Positions 17,947-27,787 of a stretch of 64,000 nucleotides of DNA are shown piece after piece; the first letter of the stretch is position 1; every line of letters starts with the position of its first letter. The notes beneath the pieces are model-generated. The model had not been told where the DNA came from and ran no database searches. It worked only from the letters and a program-made list of their open reading frames with translations. This stretch comes from Aeromicrobium fastidiosum (GTDB lineage: Bacteria; Actinomycetota; Actinomycetes; Propionibacteriales; Nocardioidaceae): assembly GCF_017876595.1 (NCBI RefSeq), contig NZ_JAGIOG010000001.1:3100001-3164000 (forward strand). The letters run 5' to 3'. Position numbers and translations under genes: made by a program.

Positions 17947-19005
17947 TCAGTCCTGTGCGGCGGAGGCAGGGGCGGACGCGAACGCGACGGGCGGCTCGCT
18001 GCGGTAGCGCGACGGGCGACCGTCGATGCGGCACAGCCGCCACATGAAACGTGCGGCCCGGCTCTGCCGCAGACCCGCCTGGTCGGCGAGCATCCGCACG
18101 TCGCCGAACAGCTCCTGGAGGCGCTCGCGCGACTCGGGGGCACGCCAGTAGATCTCCTTCATGACCGACTTCGGGATGTCGAACTCCTTGCGGAACGACT
18201 TCGACGGCACCATGATGACGTCGCACAGCACCCGCATGATGACGGGGAACAGCATCGAGATGACGATCTTCTCGACGCGACCCAGGCGCGGCGCGTTGCG
18301 CCGGATGTAGTGGTGCGCGAAGGAGATGTGCCGCGCCTCCTCGGCCACATGGATCTCCATGATCCGCGAGAGCACAGGCGGCAGGTCCTTGCCGCTGCGC
18401 AAGATGGCCTTCTGCGTGTGGTCGACGGGCTCCTCCCCCGCCAGCACGCCGATGAAGAAGCCGTACCGGAACCGGGAGGCGGCCAGCGGCACCAGCCACG
18501 CCAGGCGGCGGACGAGCCACGGCATGCCCTCGACCGGCAGCCCGATGCGGTTGACGGTCTCCTGGAACATCTGCGTGTGGTGGCACTCCTCGGTCGCCTC
18601 GTGCGTGAGGTAGCGGTACTCCGCCGAGCCATTCGGCAGCGTGAAGACGTACTGCATGATGCCGCGGATCAGCATGTTCTCGAACTGGAGCCCGACCTTC
18701 AGGATGTTGGCCTGGCGCCACTGGCCGATCGCGATCTGACGCTCGAGCGACTGCGCCTGGTACCAGGGGTGAGCGCCCAGCGGGTCGACGTCGGCGGGCA
18801 GCACCCACCGCGGGTCGTCGGCGCGGACCTGGAAGTCGGGGTGGTCCCACGGCACGTCGACGAAGGCGTCGAAGTGACGGTCGACCGAGGCCTGCGACAG
18901 CGCGCGCAGGATGTCGGCGTACTGCTCGGGCGTGACGTCGACGGGGATGTCGGGAAGGTCGACGGTGTCGTTCTCGGCGGTGCGGTGGTCCAGGGTCTGC
19001 GACAT
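17947..19005 (-). CDS. AurF-type diiron oxygenase-like protein
   Basis: The 352-residue protein has the ferritin-like diiron signature of the AurF (p-aminobenzoate N-oxygenase) family: an E-x-x-x-x-H-H-T-Q-M helix (T-E-E-C-H-H-T-Q-M-F) and an E-x-x-x-x-x-H-V-A-E-E-A-R-H-I-S-F-A-H helix. AurF family members hydroxylate aryl amines, but the actinobacterial housekeeping branch has no settled substrate. It is predicted to be soluble. An AGGAGCG ribosome-binding site lies upstream of the ATG at 19005. The gene is co-transcribed with the ferredoxin reductase fusion, a probable dedicated reductant. Confidence 0.85.
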   Translation of the reverse strand: MSQTLDHRTAENDTVDLPDIPVDVTPEQYADILRALSQASVDRHFDAFVDVPWDHPDFQVRADDPRWVLPADVDPLGAHPWYQAQSLERQIAIGQWRQANILKVGLQFENMLIRGIMQYVFTLPNGSAEYRYLTHEATEECHHTQMFQETVNRIGLPVEGMPWLVRRLAWLVPLAASRFRYGFFIGVLAGEEPVDHTQKAILRSGKDLPPVLSRIMEIHVAEEARHISFAHHYIRRNAPRLGRVEKIVISMLFPVIMRVLCDVIMVPSKSFRKEFDIPKSVMKEIYWRAPESRERLQELFGDVRMLADQAGLRQSRAARFMWRLCRIDGRPSRYRSEPPVAFASAPASAAQD

Positions 19006-19041
19006 GTGACGCTCCTCGGGGTGGCGGTCTTCACAGCATGT

Positions 19042-19070
19042 GGGATACCGAAGGTATGTGTCAATGCCAA
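19042..19070 (-). promoter_or_regulatory. Putative promoter of the AurF-like operon
   Basis: On the minus strand, TTGGCA (19065-19070) and TATCCC (19042-19047) are separated by exactly 17 bp, placing initiation near 19035, about 30 bases before the ATG. Overlapping copies of TGACA on either side of the -35 box could be an operator. Confidence 0.4.
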
Positions 19071-19115
19071 TGTCACATAGGTTCTGTTACATCGTCGCTG
19101 TCACGACTGTTCGAG

Positions 19116-19748
19116 CTACAGTGCCGGGTCGTCGACGGTCTGCAGGTAGACGATGCGCATGCGCTGGAAGACCGTGATCAGGCTCGCGAGCGCGAGCGCC
19201 CACAGCGTGATCTCGCGCAGGAAGGGCAGGTCGAGCAGGCCCGCGAACCCCGTCATCACCAGGATCGCGACGAGACGGTCCGACCGCTCGGCGATGCCAC
19301 CCTTGGCCGTCATGCCGAGGCTCTCGGCCCGCGCCCGGGCGTACGACGTCAGGTTGCCGAGCACGAGGCACGCGAGGCTGAGGTACAGGTAGATCCGCGG
19401 GTCACCGAGATCGGCCTGCGCGTCGGACGTCGTGTAGTAGAGCATGATGCCGCCGAAGACCGCGGCATCGCCGACCCGGTCGAGCGTCGAGTCGAGGAAC
19501 GCTCCCCACTTGGACGCCTTGCCGAGCTTGCGGGCCATGTAGCCGTCGATCAGGTCGCTGAACACGAAGGCCGTCACGACCATGACACCGATGAAGAACT
19601 GTCCGCGCGGGAAGAACCACAGGGCACCGGCGCTGACGCCCAACGTGCCGACCACGGTCACCTGGTTGGGCGTGATGCCCAGCTTCAGGAACAGGTCGCC
19701 GAGCGGTGCCCAGATCTTGGTCCAGAACTGGCGGAAGCGTTCGAGCAC
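19116..19748 (-). CDS. pgsA: CDP-alcohol phosphatidyltransferase (phosphatidylinositol phosphate synthase-like)
   Basis: The 210-residue membrane enzyme carries the full CDP-alcohol phosphotransferase signature D65-L-I-D68-G69-Y-M-A72-R73, then G82, D86 and D90 with canonical spacing. Several hydrophobic helices follow. By position (thrS-HIT-pgsA) it matches mycobacterial PgsA1, which makes phosphatidylinositol phosphate, so that substrate is inferred rather than read. GTG at 19748 gives the family length. The acyltransferase and PimA genes that usually follow are absent; the AurF/reductase pair is next instead. Confidence 0.88.
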   Translation of the reverse strand: MLERFRQFWTKIWAPLGDLFLKLGITPNQVTVVGTLGVSAGALWFFPRGQFFIGVMVVTAFVFSDLIDGYMARKLGKASKWGAFLDSTLDRVGDAAVFGGIMLYYTTSDAQADLGDPRIYLYLSLACLVLGNLTSYARARAESLGMTAKGGIAERSDRLVAILVMTGFAGLLDLPFLREITLWALALASLITVFQRMRIVYLQTVDDPAL

Positions 19749-19770
19749 GGGTTGGTTCCTTCGGTTGAGG

Positions 19771-20316
19771 TCAGTCCTGGGGCCAGGCGGCCGCGAGCAT
19801 CTCGCGGGTGTCGCCCAGCAGCTGCGGCATGGTCTTGGTCTGCCCGATGACGGGCAGGAAGTTGGCGTCGCCACCCCACCGCGGCACGACGTGCTGGTGC
19901 AGGTGCGCGGCGATGCCGGCCCCGGCCACACCGCCCTGGTTCATGCCCAGGTTGAAGCCGTGGGGGCTCGTCACGGTGCGCATGACCCGCATCGCGGTCT
20001 TGGTCATGGCCGCGACCTCGACCGTCTCGTCGTCGTCGAGCTCGGTGTAGTCGGCGACGTGCCGGTACGGGCAGACGAGCAGGTGCCCCGCGTTGTACGG
20101 GTAGAGGTTGAGCACGGCGTACGCGTACGTGCCGCGGTGGACGATCAGGCCCTCGGCGTCGTCCATCGAAGGGATGCGGCAGAACGGGCAGTCGACCGCG
20201 TCAGACGTCGACGGCTTGCCCTCCCCCTTGATGTAGAGGATGCGATGGGGGGCCCACAGGCGCTCGAAGGCGTCGGGCTCCCCCACACCGTCCTGCTCGT
20301 CCCGCCCGTCGCTCAT
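19771..20316 (-). CDS. HIT-family nucleotide hydrolase/transferase
   Basis: The 181-residue protein has the histidine triad H138-L-H140-Q-H142-V-V-P and the upstream zinc-type cysteine pair C-P-F-C at 43-46 typical of the AP4A phosphorylase-like branch. The substrate, a nucleoside polyphosphate or adenylylated compound, is not determined. Its ATG overlaps the thrS stop by 4 bp and pgsA follows 22 bp later, the conserved actinobacterial trio. Confidence 0.9.
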   Translation of the reverse strand: MSDGRDEQDGVGEPDAFERLWAPHRILYIKGEGKPSTSDAVDCPFCRIPSMDDAEGLIVHRGTYAYAVLNLYPYNAGHLLVCPYRHVADYTELDDDETVEVAAMTKTAMRVMRTVTSPHGFNLGMNQGGVAGAGIAAHLHQHVVPRWGGDANFLPVIGQTKTMPQLLGDTREMLAAAWPQD

Positions 20317-22289
20317 ACCTGCACCCGCGAGCGGATCGCCTCGACGATCCGCTCGACGGCGTCGTCGACGGGCACGCCGTTCTCCTGCTCACCGCTGCGG
20401 TAGCGGAACGAGACGGCATCGCCCTCGATGTCGTTGTCGCCGGCGATGAGCATGAACGGCACCTTCTGCAGCTGCGCGTTGCGGATCTTCTTCTGCATGC
20501 GTTCGTCGGAGTCGTCGACCTCGACGCGGATGCCCATGCCCTTGAGCCGGCGGGCCAGCTCGTACAGGTAGTCGGCGTGCCGCTCGGCGACCGGGATGCC
20601 GACGACCTGCACGGGGGCGAGCCACGGGGGGAACGCCCCGGCGTAGTGCTCGACCAGGACGCCCATGAACCGCTCGATCGAGCCGAACTTGGCCGAGTGG
20701 ATCATGACCGGCTTCTGGCGCGACCCGTCGGCGGCCACGTACTCGAGGTCGAACCGCTCGGCCGACGGCATGTTGAAGTCGTACTGGATCGTCGACATCT
20801 GCCAGGTGCGACCGATCGCGTCGCGGGCCTGCACCGACACCTTGGGACCGTAGTACGCGGCGCCGCCCGGATCGGGCACGAGCTCCAGGCCGGTCTCGAG
20901 GCACACGTCCTCGAGCACCTTGGTGGCCACGGCCCAGTCGTCGTCCGAGCCGATGAACTTGTCGGGCTTGGAGTCGTCGCGGGTCGACAGCTCGAGGTAG
21001 AAGTCGTCCATGCCGAAGTCGCGCAGCAGGCTCAGGACGAACTTGAGCAGGTGGCGGATCTCGTCGGGTGCCTGCTCGGGCGTGACGTACGAGTGCGAGT
21101 CGTCCTGCGCGAAGCCGCGCACACGGGTCAGGCCGTGGATCACGCCCGACTTCTCGTTGCGGTACACGTGCCCGAACTCGAACAGGCGCAAGGGCAGCTC
21201 GCGGTAGGAGCGCTGACGCGACCGGAAGATCAGGTTGTGCATGGGGCAGTTCATCGCCTTGAGGCGGTAAGGCTGCCCGTCGAGATCGAGCGCCGGGAAC
21301 ATTCCCTCGCCGTAGTACGGCAGGTGTCCCGAGGTGTAGAACAGCTCTTCGCGCGAGATGTGCGGGGTGCCGACGTACTCGAAGCCTTCCTCGATGTGGC
21401 GACGACGGACGTAGTCCTCCATCTCGCGCTTGATGACGCCACCCTTGGGGTGGAACACCGGCAGGCCCGACCCGATCTCGTCGGGGAAGCTGTAGAGGTC
21501 GAGCTCGGTGCCGAGGCGACGGTGGTCGCGCCGCTGCGCCTCCTCGATGCGATGCAGGTGGGCGTCCAACGCCTCCTTGGTCTCCCAGGCGGTGCCGTAG
21601 ATGCGCTGGAGCTGCTTGTTCTTCTCGTCGCCGCGCCAGTAGGCCGCTGCGCTGCGCATCAGCGTGAACGCCGGGATGCGCTTGGTCGTCGGCAGGTGCG
21701 GGCCACGGCAGAGGTCGCCCCAGGCGACCGAGCCGTCGCGCTTGAGGTTGTCGTAGATCGTCAGGCCGCCCTCGCCGACCTCGACGCTCGCTCCTTCAGC
21801 TGCGTCTCCGGCCGTCGACTTGAGGCCGATGAGCTCGAGCTTGTACGGCTCGTCGGCCAGCTCGGCGCGGGCCGCGTCGTCGCTGATCTCGCGACGGTCG
21901 AACTTCTGGCCCTCCTTGATGATCTTCTTCATCCGCGACTCGATCTTGACCAGGTCGTCGGGCACGAAGGGCTCAGGCACGTCGAAGTCGTAGTAGAAGC
22001 CGTCGGTGATCGGCGGACCGATACCGAGCTTCGCCTCGGGGAACAGCTCCTGCACGGCCTGCGCCATGACGTGGGCCGTCGAGTGGCGCAGGATGTCGCG
22101 CCCGTCATTCGAGTCGATCGCCACGCCCTCGACGACATCGCCGTCGGCCAGCTCGCGCGCGAGATCCCTCAGCTCACCGCCGATGCGTGCGGCGATGATC
22201 TCGGGCGACTCGGCGAACAGCTGCCAGGCCTTCGTGCCCGCCTCGACCGTCCTGGACTCTGAGTCGACGGTGATCTGGATGTCGGACAC
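20313..22289 (-). CDS. thrS: Threonyl-tRNA synthetase
   Basis: The 658-residue class II synthetase has an N-terminal TGS domain, an editing domain with [10 protein letters not shown] near residue 69, and a catalytic core. The core contains the zinc-binding A-M-N-C-P-M-H-N, motif 2 ([12 protein letters not shown]) and motif 3 ([11 protein letters not shown]). A C-terminal anticodon-binding domain follows. It charges tRNA-Thr. No T-box leader is recognisable in the 160 bp upstream. Confidence 0.96.
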   Translation of the reverse strand: MSDIQITVDSESRTVEAGTKAWQLFAESPEIIAARIGGELRDLARELADGDVVEGVAIDSNDGRDILRHSTAHVMAQAVQELFPEAKLGIGPPITDGFYYDFDVPEPFVPDDLVKIESRMKKIIKEGQKFDRREISDDAARAELADEPYKLELIGLKSTAGDAAEGASVEVGEGGLTIYDNLKRDGSVAWGDLCRGPHLPTTKRIPAFTLMRSAAAYWRGDEKNKQLQRIYGTAWETKEALDAHLHRIEEAQRRDHRRLGTELDLYSFPDEIGSGLPVFHPKGGVIKREMEDYVRRRHIEEGFEYVGTPHISREELFYTSGHLPYYGEGMFPALDLDGQPYRLKAMNCPMHNLIFRSRQRSYRELPLRLFEFGHVYRNEKSGVIHGLTRVRGFAQDDSHSYVTPEQAPDEIRHLLKFVLSLLRDFGMDDFYLELSTRDDSKPDKFIGSDDDWAVATKVLEDVCLETGLELVPDPGGAAYYGPKVSVQARDAIGRTWQMSTIQYDFNMPSAERFDLEYVAADGSRQKPVMIHSAKFGSIERFMGVLVEHYAGAFPPWLAPVQVVGIPVAERHADYLYELARRLKGMGIRVEVDDSDERMQKKIRNAQLQKVPFMLIAGDNDIEGDAVSFRYRSGEQENGVPVDDAVERIVEAIRSRVQV

Positions 22290-22449
22290 GGTGGAGCTCC
22301 TCGTTCGATGTGACGCGCCCTACGGATGGCGCGTGCTGCTTGGCACCACCCTAGTGCCCTGTCGGCGGCCCGGGTCGACCCCTCGTCGGCGGCCGGCCCG
22401 CCCGGACAACCGGGATACAGTGACGCGACGCCGAAGAGGGGGGTGGCCG

Positions 22450-23118
22450 ATGTACCTGCGCCGCGCTGCGACGACAGGCTTGACCATGGCACTGATGCTG
22501 ACGATCGGCGCGTGCGGGGGCGGCGGCGACGAGGACGATCAGGCGACCACGCCGACACGGACCAGCTCGCCGACACCGACCGTCGACCCGGCTCCCGAGT
22601 CCTCCACGGTGCCCGACGAGGTCGACCCGGACGAGCTGGGCGGGATCGTCGCCGGCGCACCCACGGACGTCACGTGGCGCGTCCCGACCGTGCCGCCGTC
22701 GTGGAAGAAGCTGAAGACCGAGTCCGGCGTGCTGCAGTGGCAGATCGACGACACCCCGTGCGCCGTCACCCTGTCGCAGCCGGCCGGTCTCGGCACGGCT
22801 ACCGCCCCGACGCAGGACCAGGTGCTCGACGAGTTCGCCACCCGCACGGGCAAGGCCGCCGGATCGACGCTGGACGTGGGCTCGCGCGGCACCACGATGC
22901 TCCCGCTGATCACCGGCTCCACCGGCATGACGGCGTCGACGAAGGTGTCGCGAGCGACGCTGGCCGGAGGCGACGTGCAGGGTGTCATCTACGCCTACCG
23001 CAGCGGCGACTTCGCTCTCGTCATGACCGCGGTCTGCGGCAAGGGCGCGTACGACGGCGTCGAGACGTCCGACATCCAGCCGTTCGTCCGCCAGCTCGCC
23101 GTCAAGGCCGAGTACTAG
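22450..23118 (+). CDS. Putative lipoprotein
   Basis: The 222-residue protein has a signal peptide ending in a lipobox (I-G-A-C-G at about residue 21) and a low-complexity threonine/serine/proline linker to about residue 60. A compact globular C-terminal domain (about 70-222) with two cysteines follows. The signal and linker predict a lipid-anchored extracellular domain held away from the membrane. No family was recognised. The ATG follows GAGGGGGG. It is divergent from thrS. Confidence 0.7.
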   Translation: MYLRRAATTGLTMALMLTIGACGGGGDEDDQATTPTRTSSPTPTVDPAPESSTVPDEVDPDELGGIVAGAPTDVTWRVPTVPPSWKKLKTESGVLQWQIDDTPCAVTLSQPAGLGTATAPTQDQVLDEFATRTGKAAGSTLDVGSRGTTMLPLITGSTGMTASTKVSRATLAGGDVQGVIYAYRSGDFALVMTAVCGKGAYDGVETSDIQPFVRQLAVKAEY

Positions 23119-23164
23119 GCGCGATCACCGGACAGACCGCCTGGTGCGCCCCTATCCTCCAGGA

Positions 23165-23926
23165 ATGCTGAGACGCGGCGACGCAGGTCGCACCCTCCCC
23201 CGCTGGTCCGTCGTGACGGTGCTGACCGGTGCCGTGACGGTCGCCGTGACGATCGCACTCGGCACGGTCCCGGCCGACGCCGGCCCGGGGCTCGGCCCGT
23301 CGTACCGCGTCACGGGCGTGTCGGACGGAGACACCGTCAAGGTCATGGTCAAGGGCCGCATCGAGCGGGTGCGACTGATCGGCATCGACACCCCCGAGCT
23401 GGGCCGCGACGGTGCCGCCGACCAGTGCCACGCCCGCGAGGCCACCCGTCAGATGAGTCGGCTCGTGAAGGGCAGCCGCGTGCAGCTCCAGCGCGACCGC
23501 ACGCAGGCCAACCGGGACGCGTACGGGCGACTCCTGCGATACGTCTACGCGGGCGGCAACCGACGCGACGTGGGCAGGACACTCGTCGCGAACGGACATG
23601 GTCGCGAGTACACGTTCAAGGGACGCGCCTACAGGCACCGCTCAGCACATCTGAAGGCACAGCGATCGGCGCAGAAGGCCCGCCGGGGTCTCTGGGGCGG
23701 GTGCGCCGCACCCACCGCGCCCCCACCGGTGCCGGCTCCCCCCGCTCCCGTGGGACAGGACGGCTGCCTCATCAAGGGGAACATCGCCAGCGACGGCGAG
23801 AAGATCTACCACGTGCCCGGTCAGCAGAACTACGACGAGACGAGGATCGACACGGCCAGGGGTGAACGCTGGTTCTGCACGGAGGACGACGCGGTCGCGG
23901 CAGGCTGGCGCAGGGCCGCGCGGTAG
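23165..23926 (+). CDS. Secreted staphylococcal-nuclease-like thermonuclease with C-terminal sunset-type domain
   Basis: The 253-residue protein has an N-terminal signal or anchor segment (about 12-38) and an SNase domain with D-G-D-T (54-57), R-L-I-G-I-D-T-P-E (70-78) and N-R-D-A-Y-G-R-L. A proline-rich linker leads to a C-terminal module, C-L-I-K-G-N-I ... G-E-K-I-Y-H-V-P-G ... G-E-R-W-F-C, recognised as the small two-cysteine 'sunset' domain that accompanies extracellular nucleases. It probably degrades DNA/RNA outside the cell. An AGGA ribosome-binding site precedes ATG 23165. It converges with the GMC oxidoreductase. Confidence 0.85.
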   Translation: MLRRGDAGRTLPRWSVVTVLTGAVTVAVTIALGTVPADAGPGLGPSYRVTGVSDGDTVKVMVKGRIERVRLIGIDTPELGRDGAADQCHAREATRQMSRLVKGSRVQLQRDRTQANRDAYGRLLRYVYAGGNRRDVGRTLVANGHGREYTFKGRAYRHRSAHLKAQRSAQKARRGLWGGCAAPTAPPPVPAPPAPVGQDGCLIKGNIASDGEKIYHVPGQQNYDETRIDTARGERWFCTEDDAVAAGWRRAAR

Positions 23927-23932
23927 CGGTTG

Positions 23933-25693
23933 CTACGTCAGCTCGGGCTCCGGCACCCGTGCCGCAGCGCGCGGCGGCACCTCGGGGACGGGGATCAGCA
24001 GCGCCGCAGGAGCGCCCTCGGGCACGGCCGGGGCGACGGGGGGCACGACCGGCACGCGGACGTACGGCTCCCCCAACGGCGGGCGGGCGTCCGTCTCACC
24101 CTTGTTGGGCCACAGGGCCACGGCGCGCTCGGCCTGCGCCGTGATGGTCAACGACGGGTTGACGCCGAGGTTGGCGGTGATGGCCGAGCCGTCGGTGATG
24201 TGCAGGCCCTCATGCCCGAAGACCCGCTGGTAGGGGTCGATGACACCCGTGGCCGGTGTGTCGCCGATGACGCAGCCACCGATGAAGTGCGCCGTCATGG
24301 GGATGCCGGCCAGGTCGGCCGTCGAGCTGCCCGCGTTGCCGCCGACCTCCTTGGCCAGGTCTCGTGCGACCCTGTTGGCCATCGGGATCCACTTCGGGTT
24401 GGGATCGCCGACGCCCTGCTTGCTCGTCATGCGCCGACCGAACAGCCCCTTCTTGACGTAGGTCGTGATCGAGTTGTCGAGCGTCTGCATCACGAGAACG
24501 ACGATCGACTGCTCGGCCCACCGCTTGGGGTTGTGGATCGCCAGCGCTCGTCGCAGTCCCAGCAGGCGGTAGGCCTTGACGACGGCTCCGAGCTGCGAGC
24601 CGCCGTGGCCGCCGTCGACCAACGGCGCGTTGATGAGCCCCAGGGCGCTGGAGCCGACGCCGTACCGGCAGACCTCGACATGGGTGTGCTCGTCGGGGTG
24701 GAACGACGACGTGATCGCGACGCCCGGCGTGTAGTCAGCTTCCTTGCGCATCGACCGGGCCGTGAGGACGGCCTCGGAGTTGGTGCGACTCAGCTCGCCG
24801 ATGCGCGGCGACAGGTGCGGCAAGGACGTCTCCTTGAGCTGGTGCAGCAGGCGCTGCGTGCTCAGCGCGTTGCCGGCGAACACGACCTGCTCGGCCGTGA
24901 ACGTCCGGCGGCGCAGCGGGTTGCCCGTACGCCGGGTCCTCACGGCATACCCGCCTGTCTTCCCGCCCCTTGAGCCTGTCGAAAGGGGCTTGACGTCCAC
25001 GACCGTCGTCATCGGGTGCACCTCGGCTCCCGCTCCCTCGGCCAGGTGCAGATAGTTCTTGACCAAGGTGTTCTTGGCGTTGTGACGGCAGCCCGTCATG
25101 CACGCACCGCAGTCGATGCACGCCTTGCGGGTGGGGCCGGCGCCGCCGAAGAACGGATCGGCGACGGTCTCGCCGGGCTCCACGCCGTGATCGGCCCCGA
25201 ACAGCACGCCGACGTCGGTCGCGTGGAAGGTGTCCTCGACGCCGTAGTCCTTCGCGAGGGCACGCAGGTGCTCGTCGGCGGGGCTGCTGCCGGGATACGT
25301 CGTGACGCCGAGCATCTTCTTGGCCTGGACGTAGTGGGGTGCCAGCTCGTCCTTCCAGTCGGCGAGGTGCGCCCACTGGCGGTCACGGTAGAACGCGTCG
25401 AGCGGTTCGTACAGCGTGTTGGCGTACACCAGCGAACCGCCGCCGACCCCGGTGCCACTGGCGATCAGCACGTCGCGCAGCAAGGTGATGCGCATGATGC
25501 CGAAGCACCGCGCCCACGGCGCCCACAGATAGCTCGGCGCGCTCCAGCTGGTCTTCGGCAGCTCTTCGTCGGCGAAGCGCCGCCCGGCCTCCATGACGCC
25601 GACGCGGTAGCCCTTCTCGGTCAGCCGCAGCGCAGCGACGCTGCCTCCGAAGCCGGAACCCACCACCAGGACGTCGTAGTCGAACTCGCTCAT
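23933..25693 (-). CDS. GMC-family oxidoreductase, cholesterol oxidase (ChoD)-like
   Basis: The 586-residue flavoprotein has the N-terminal FAD fold V-V-G-S-G-F-G-G-S and A-S-G-T-G-V-G-G-G-S-L-V-Y-A-N. It also has the cysteine cluster C-I-D-C-G-A-C-M-T-G-C of the ChoD-like branch, and C-terminal G-L-H-I-T-D-G-S-A-I-T-A-N-L-G-V-N-P-S-L-T-I. GMC enzymes oxidise alcohols; the closest class I know is ChoD-type sterol oxidoreductases, but the substrate is inferred. No signal peptide is seen. A proline-rich tail ends the protein. It is divergent from a TetR-BVMO operon, suggesting shared control and a linked catabolic role. Confidence 0.85.
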   Translation of the reverse strand: MSEFDYDVLVVGSGFGGSVAALRLTEKGYRVGVMEAGRRFADEELPKTSWSAPSYLWAPWARCFGIMRITLLRDVLIASGTGVGGGSLVYANTLYEPLDAFYRDRQWAHLADWKDELAPHYVQAKKMLGVTTYPGSSPADEHLRALAKDYGVEDTFHATDVGVLFGADHGVEPGETVADPFFGGAGPTRKACIDCGACMTGCRHNAKNTLVKNYLHLAEGAGAEVHPMTTVVDVKPLSTGSRGGKTGGYAVRTRRTGNPLRRRTFTAEQVVFAGNALSTQRLLHQLKETSLPHLSPRIGELSRTNSEAVLTARSMRKEADYTPGVAITSSFHPDEHTHVEVCRYGVGSSALGLINAPLVDGGHGGSQLGAVVKAYRLLGLRRALAIHNPKRWAEQSIVVLVMQTLDNSITTYVKKGLFGRRMTSKQGVGDPNPKWIPMANRVARDLAKEVGGNAGSSTADLAGIPMTAHFIGGCVIGDTPATGVIDPYQRVFGHEGLHITDGSAITANLGVNPSLTITAQAERAVALWPNKGETDARPPLGEPYVRVPVVPPVAPAVPEGAPAALLIPVPEVPPRAAARVPEPELT

Positions 25694-25699
25694 GCACCG

Positions 25700-25728
25700 A
25701 GCATACGGTCTTGTTGACACTCTGCCAA
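25700..25728 (-). promoter_or_regulatory. Putative leaderless promoter of the GMC oxidoreductase gene
   Basis: On the minus strand TTGGCA (25723-25728) and TATGCT (25700-25705) are 17 bp apart. Initiation about 7 bases downstream would fall on the A of the ATG at 25693, implying a leaderless mRNA, a common actinobacterial mode. The 55-bp divergent spacer also holds TTGACA on the plus strand (25714-25719). Confidence 0.45.
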
Positions 25729-25748
25729 TAGGAGGCGAAACTGAGCGC

Positions 25749-26348
25749 ATGGCCACCCCCCGACTCCGGCTCGCACCGGCCGAGCGACGTCGACAGATCG
25801 TCGACGCGGCACGGACGCTGTACTCGGACCGTCCGTACGACGCGGTGTCGACGGCCGAGCTTGCCGAGGCCGCCGGCGTGGCGCGCGGCCTGATCAACCA
25901 CTACTTCGGCGACAAGCGCGAGCTGTTCCTCGTCGTCATGCGCGAGTCGATCATGATGCCCGAGCAGGCGCTGCCCGATCTCGAGGGCCGGACCCTCGAC
26001 GAGCGGGCGCGCCTGACGATGGACTGGATCCTCGAGGCGGCCGAGACGTACGGGCAGGCTTGGGTCGCCGCGAGCGGCGCCGCCAACCTGCACGGCAGCT
26101 CCGACATCCAGGCCGTCGTCGACGAGGCCGACGACCGCGCGGCCCGGCTCGTGCTCGACGCCCTCGGCCTGCCCGACACCCCCCGTCTGCGGGCGCGTCT
26201 GCGGCCCACCGCCTCTCTGGTCAAGGCCGTGTGCCGAGAGTGGCTGCAACGCGGCACGTACACCCGTGACGCGGCCCTCGACCTGCTGACCGACAACCTC
26301 CTGCTCTTCGTCCGATACGACCACCACACGACAGGTGACGACTCATGA
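25749..26348 (+). CDS. TetR-family transcriptional regulator
   Basis: The 199-residue protein has the TetR N-terminal DNA-binding domain (about 10-57) with V-S-T-A-E-L-A-E-A-A-G-V and G-L-I-N-H-Y-F-G-D-K-R-E-L-F, and a helical ligand-binding C-terminal region. It heads an operon with a flavin monooxygenase (4-bp overlap) and an acetoacetate-decarboxylase-like protein. The likely role is repression of this operon, and perhaps of the divergent GMC gene, relieved by the pathway substrate. Confidence 0.88.
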   Translation: MATPRLRLAPAERRRQIVDAARTLYSDRPYDAVSTAELAEAAGVARGLINHYFGDKRELFLVVMRESIMMPEQALPDLEGRTLDERARLTMDWILEAAETYGQAWVAASGAANLHGSSDIQAVVDEADDRAARLVLDALGLPDTPRLRARLRPTASLVKAVCREWLQRGTYTRDAALDLLTDNLLLFVRYDHHTTGDDS

Positions 26349-27787
26349 CCTCCATCGGCATCATCGGATCCGGCTTCGGCGCACTCGCCGTCGCGATCGA
26401 GCTGCAACGGGCCGGCCATACCGACCTGCGCCTCTGGGAGAGATCGGACGCCATCGGCGGCGTGTGGCGCGACAACACCTACCCGGGTGCCGCCTGCGAC
26501 GTCCCGTCGCCGCTCTACTCGTTCTCGTTCGAGCCCTCGGCCGACTGGCGGTCGCGGTACGGCGGGCAGCCGGAGATCCTGACGTACATCCGGGCGACCG
26601 CCGACAAGTACGGCATCACGCCGCTCGTCCAGCTCGGCACCGAGGTCGTGGGGGCGGCCTACGACGAAGAGGCGGCGGCGTGGACCGTCCGGTTCGGCGA
26701 CGGCTCGCAGCAGACCGTCGACGTCCTCGTGACGGCCGTCGGTCAGCTCTCGCAACCCGTCCTCCCCCGCATCCCCGGCGTCGACACGTTCGAGGGCACG
26801 GCGTTCCACTCGGCGCGCTGGGACCACGACGTCGATCTGCGCGGCAAGAAGGTCGCGGTGGTCGGCACCGGTGCGAGCGCGATCCAGTTCATCCCGCACG
26901 TCGCCGAGCAGGCGTCCGAGCTCGTGGTGTTCCAGCGCACGCCGTCATACATCCTGCCCAAGCCCGACCAGCGGTTCGGGCCGGTCTACCGGCGCATGCT
27001 CAAGCACGCCCCGGGAGCGCTGAAGGCCGAGCGTGCCGGGTCGTGGGGGCTGGCCGAGCAGTTCTCGCGCGGCCTCGACGACGACTCGCTGGTGGGCAAG
27101 GGCATCAGCGCCCTCGCCCACCAGCACCTGCGAGCGCGCATCAAGGACCCGCTGCTGCGCGCCAAGCTGACCCCCGACTACCCCGTCGGGTGCAAGCGCA
27201 TCCTGTTCGCCAACAGCTACTACCCGGCGATCGCGCAGGCGCACGTCGACCTCGTCACCGAGCCGATCAGCGAGATCACGCCCACCGGGGTCGTCACGGG
27301 CGACGGCACGACCCACGACGTCGACGTCATCATCTACGCGACCGGCTTCGACGCGCAGGAGTTCCTCGAGTCGATCGACATCACGGGACCCGGTGGGCAG
27401 AAGCTCGCGGCCCAGTGGGCCGATGGCGCGCGGGCCTATCTCGGCATCTACGTGCCGAACTTCCCGAACCTGCTGGTCACCTACGGGCCCAACACCAACC
27501 TCGGCGGCGGGTCGATCATCTACATGCTCGAGGCGCAGGCGCGACACATGCGCCAGGCGGTCGACCGGCTCGTGGCCGGCTCCTACCGCTCCGTCGAGGT
27601 CACCGCGGAGGCCGACGAGGCCTACGACCGCGACGTCCAGCAGAGGCTCTCGCACTCCGTGTGGGCGCACTGCGACAGCTGGTACCGGCACGCCTCGGGG
27701 CGCATCACGTCCAACTGGCCCGGCTCGACCCATCCGTACGCCCAGCGCACCAAGGTGCTCGACCCGAAAGCGTTCCACTGGTCATGA
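26345..27787 (+). CDS. Flavin-containing (Baeyer-Villiger type) monooxygenase
   Basis: The 480-residue protein has an FAD motif G-S-G-F-G-A at 8-13, an NADPH motif V-V-G-T-G-A-S-A near 178, and between them F-E-G-T-A-F-H-S-A-R-W-D, matching the BVMO fingerprint F-x-G-x-x-x-H-x-x-x-W. Such enzymes insert oxygen into ketones to give esters or lactones using NADPH and O2. It overlaps its TetR regulator and the next gene by 4 bp each, so all three are made together. Confidence 0.88.
   Translation: MTSIGIIGSGFGALAVAIELQRAGHTDLRLWERSDAIGGVWRDNTYPGAACDVPSPLYSFSFEPSADWRSRYGGQPEILTYIRATADKYGITPLVQLGTEVVGAAYDEEAAAWTVRFGDGSQQTVDVLVTAVGQLSQPVLPRIPGVDTFEGTAFHSARWDHDVDLRGKKVAVVGTGASAIQFIPHVAEQASELVVFQRTPSYILPKPDQRFGPVYRRMLKHAPGALKAERAGSWGLAEQFSRGLDDDSLVGKGISALAHQHLRARIKDPLLRAKLTPDYPVGCKRILFANSYYPAIAQAHVDLVTEPISEITPTGVVTGDGTTHDVDVIIYATGFDAQEFLESIDITGPGGQKLAAQWADGARAYLGIYVPNFPNLLVTYGPNTNLGGGSIIYMLEAQARHMRQAVDRLVAGSYRSVEVTAEADEAYDRDVQQRLSHSVWAHCDSWYRHASGRITSNWPGSTHPYAQRTKVLDPKAFHWS

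Noticed and set aside
15901..19080. Open frame of 1,059 codons on the plus strand
   Set aside because: It crosses pdxS, the reductase fusion and the AurF-like gene in antisense; the real genes on the minus strand have clear motifs and ribosome-binding sites.
22290..22449. T-box leader of thrS
   Set aside because: The 160 bp upstream of thrS lack the conserved T-box sequence and a specifier hairpin.
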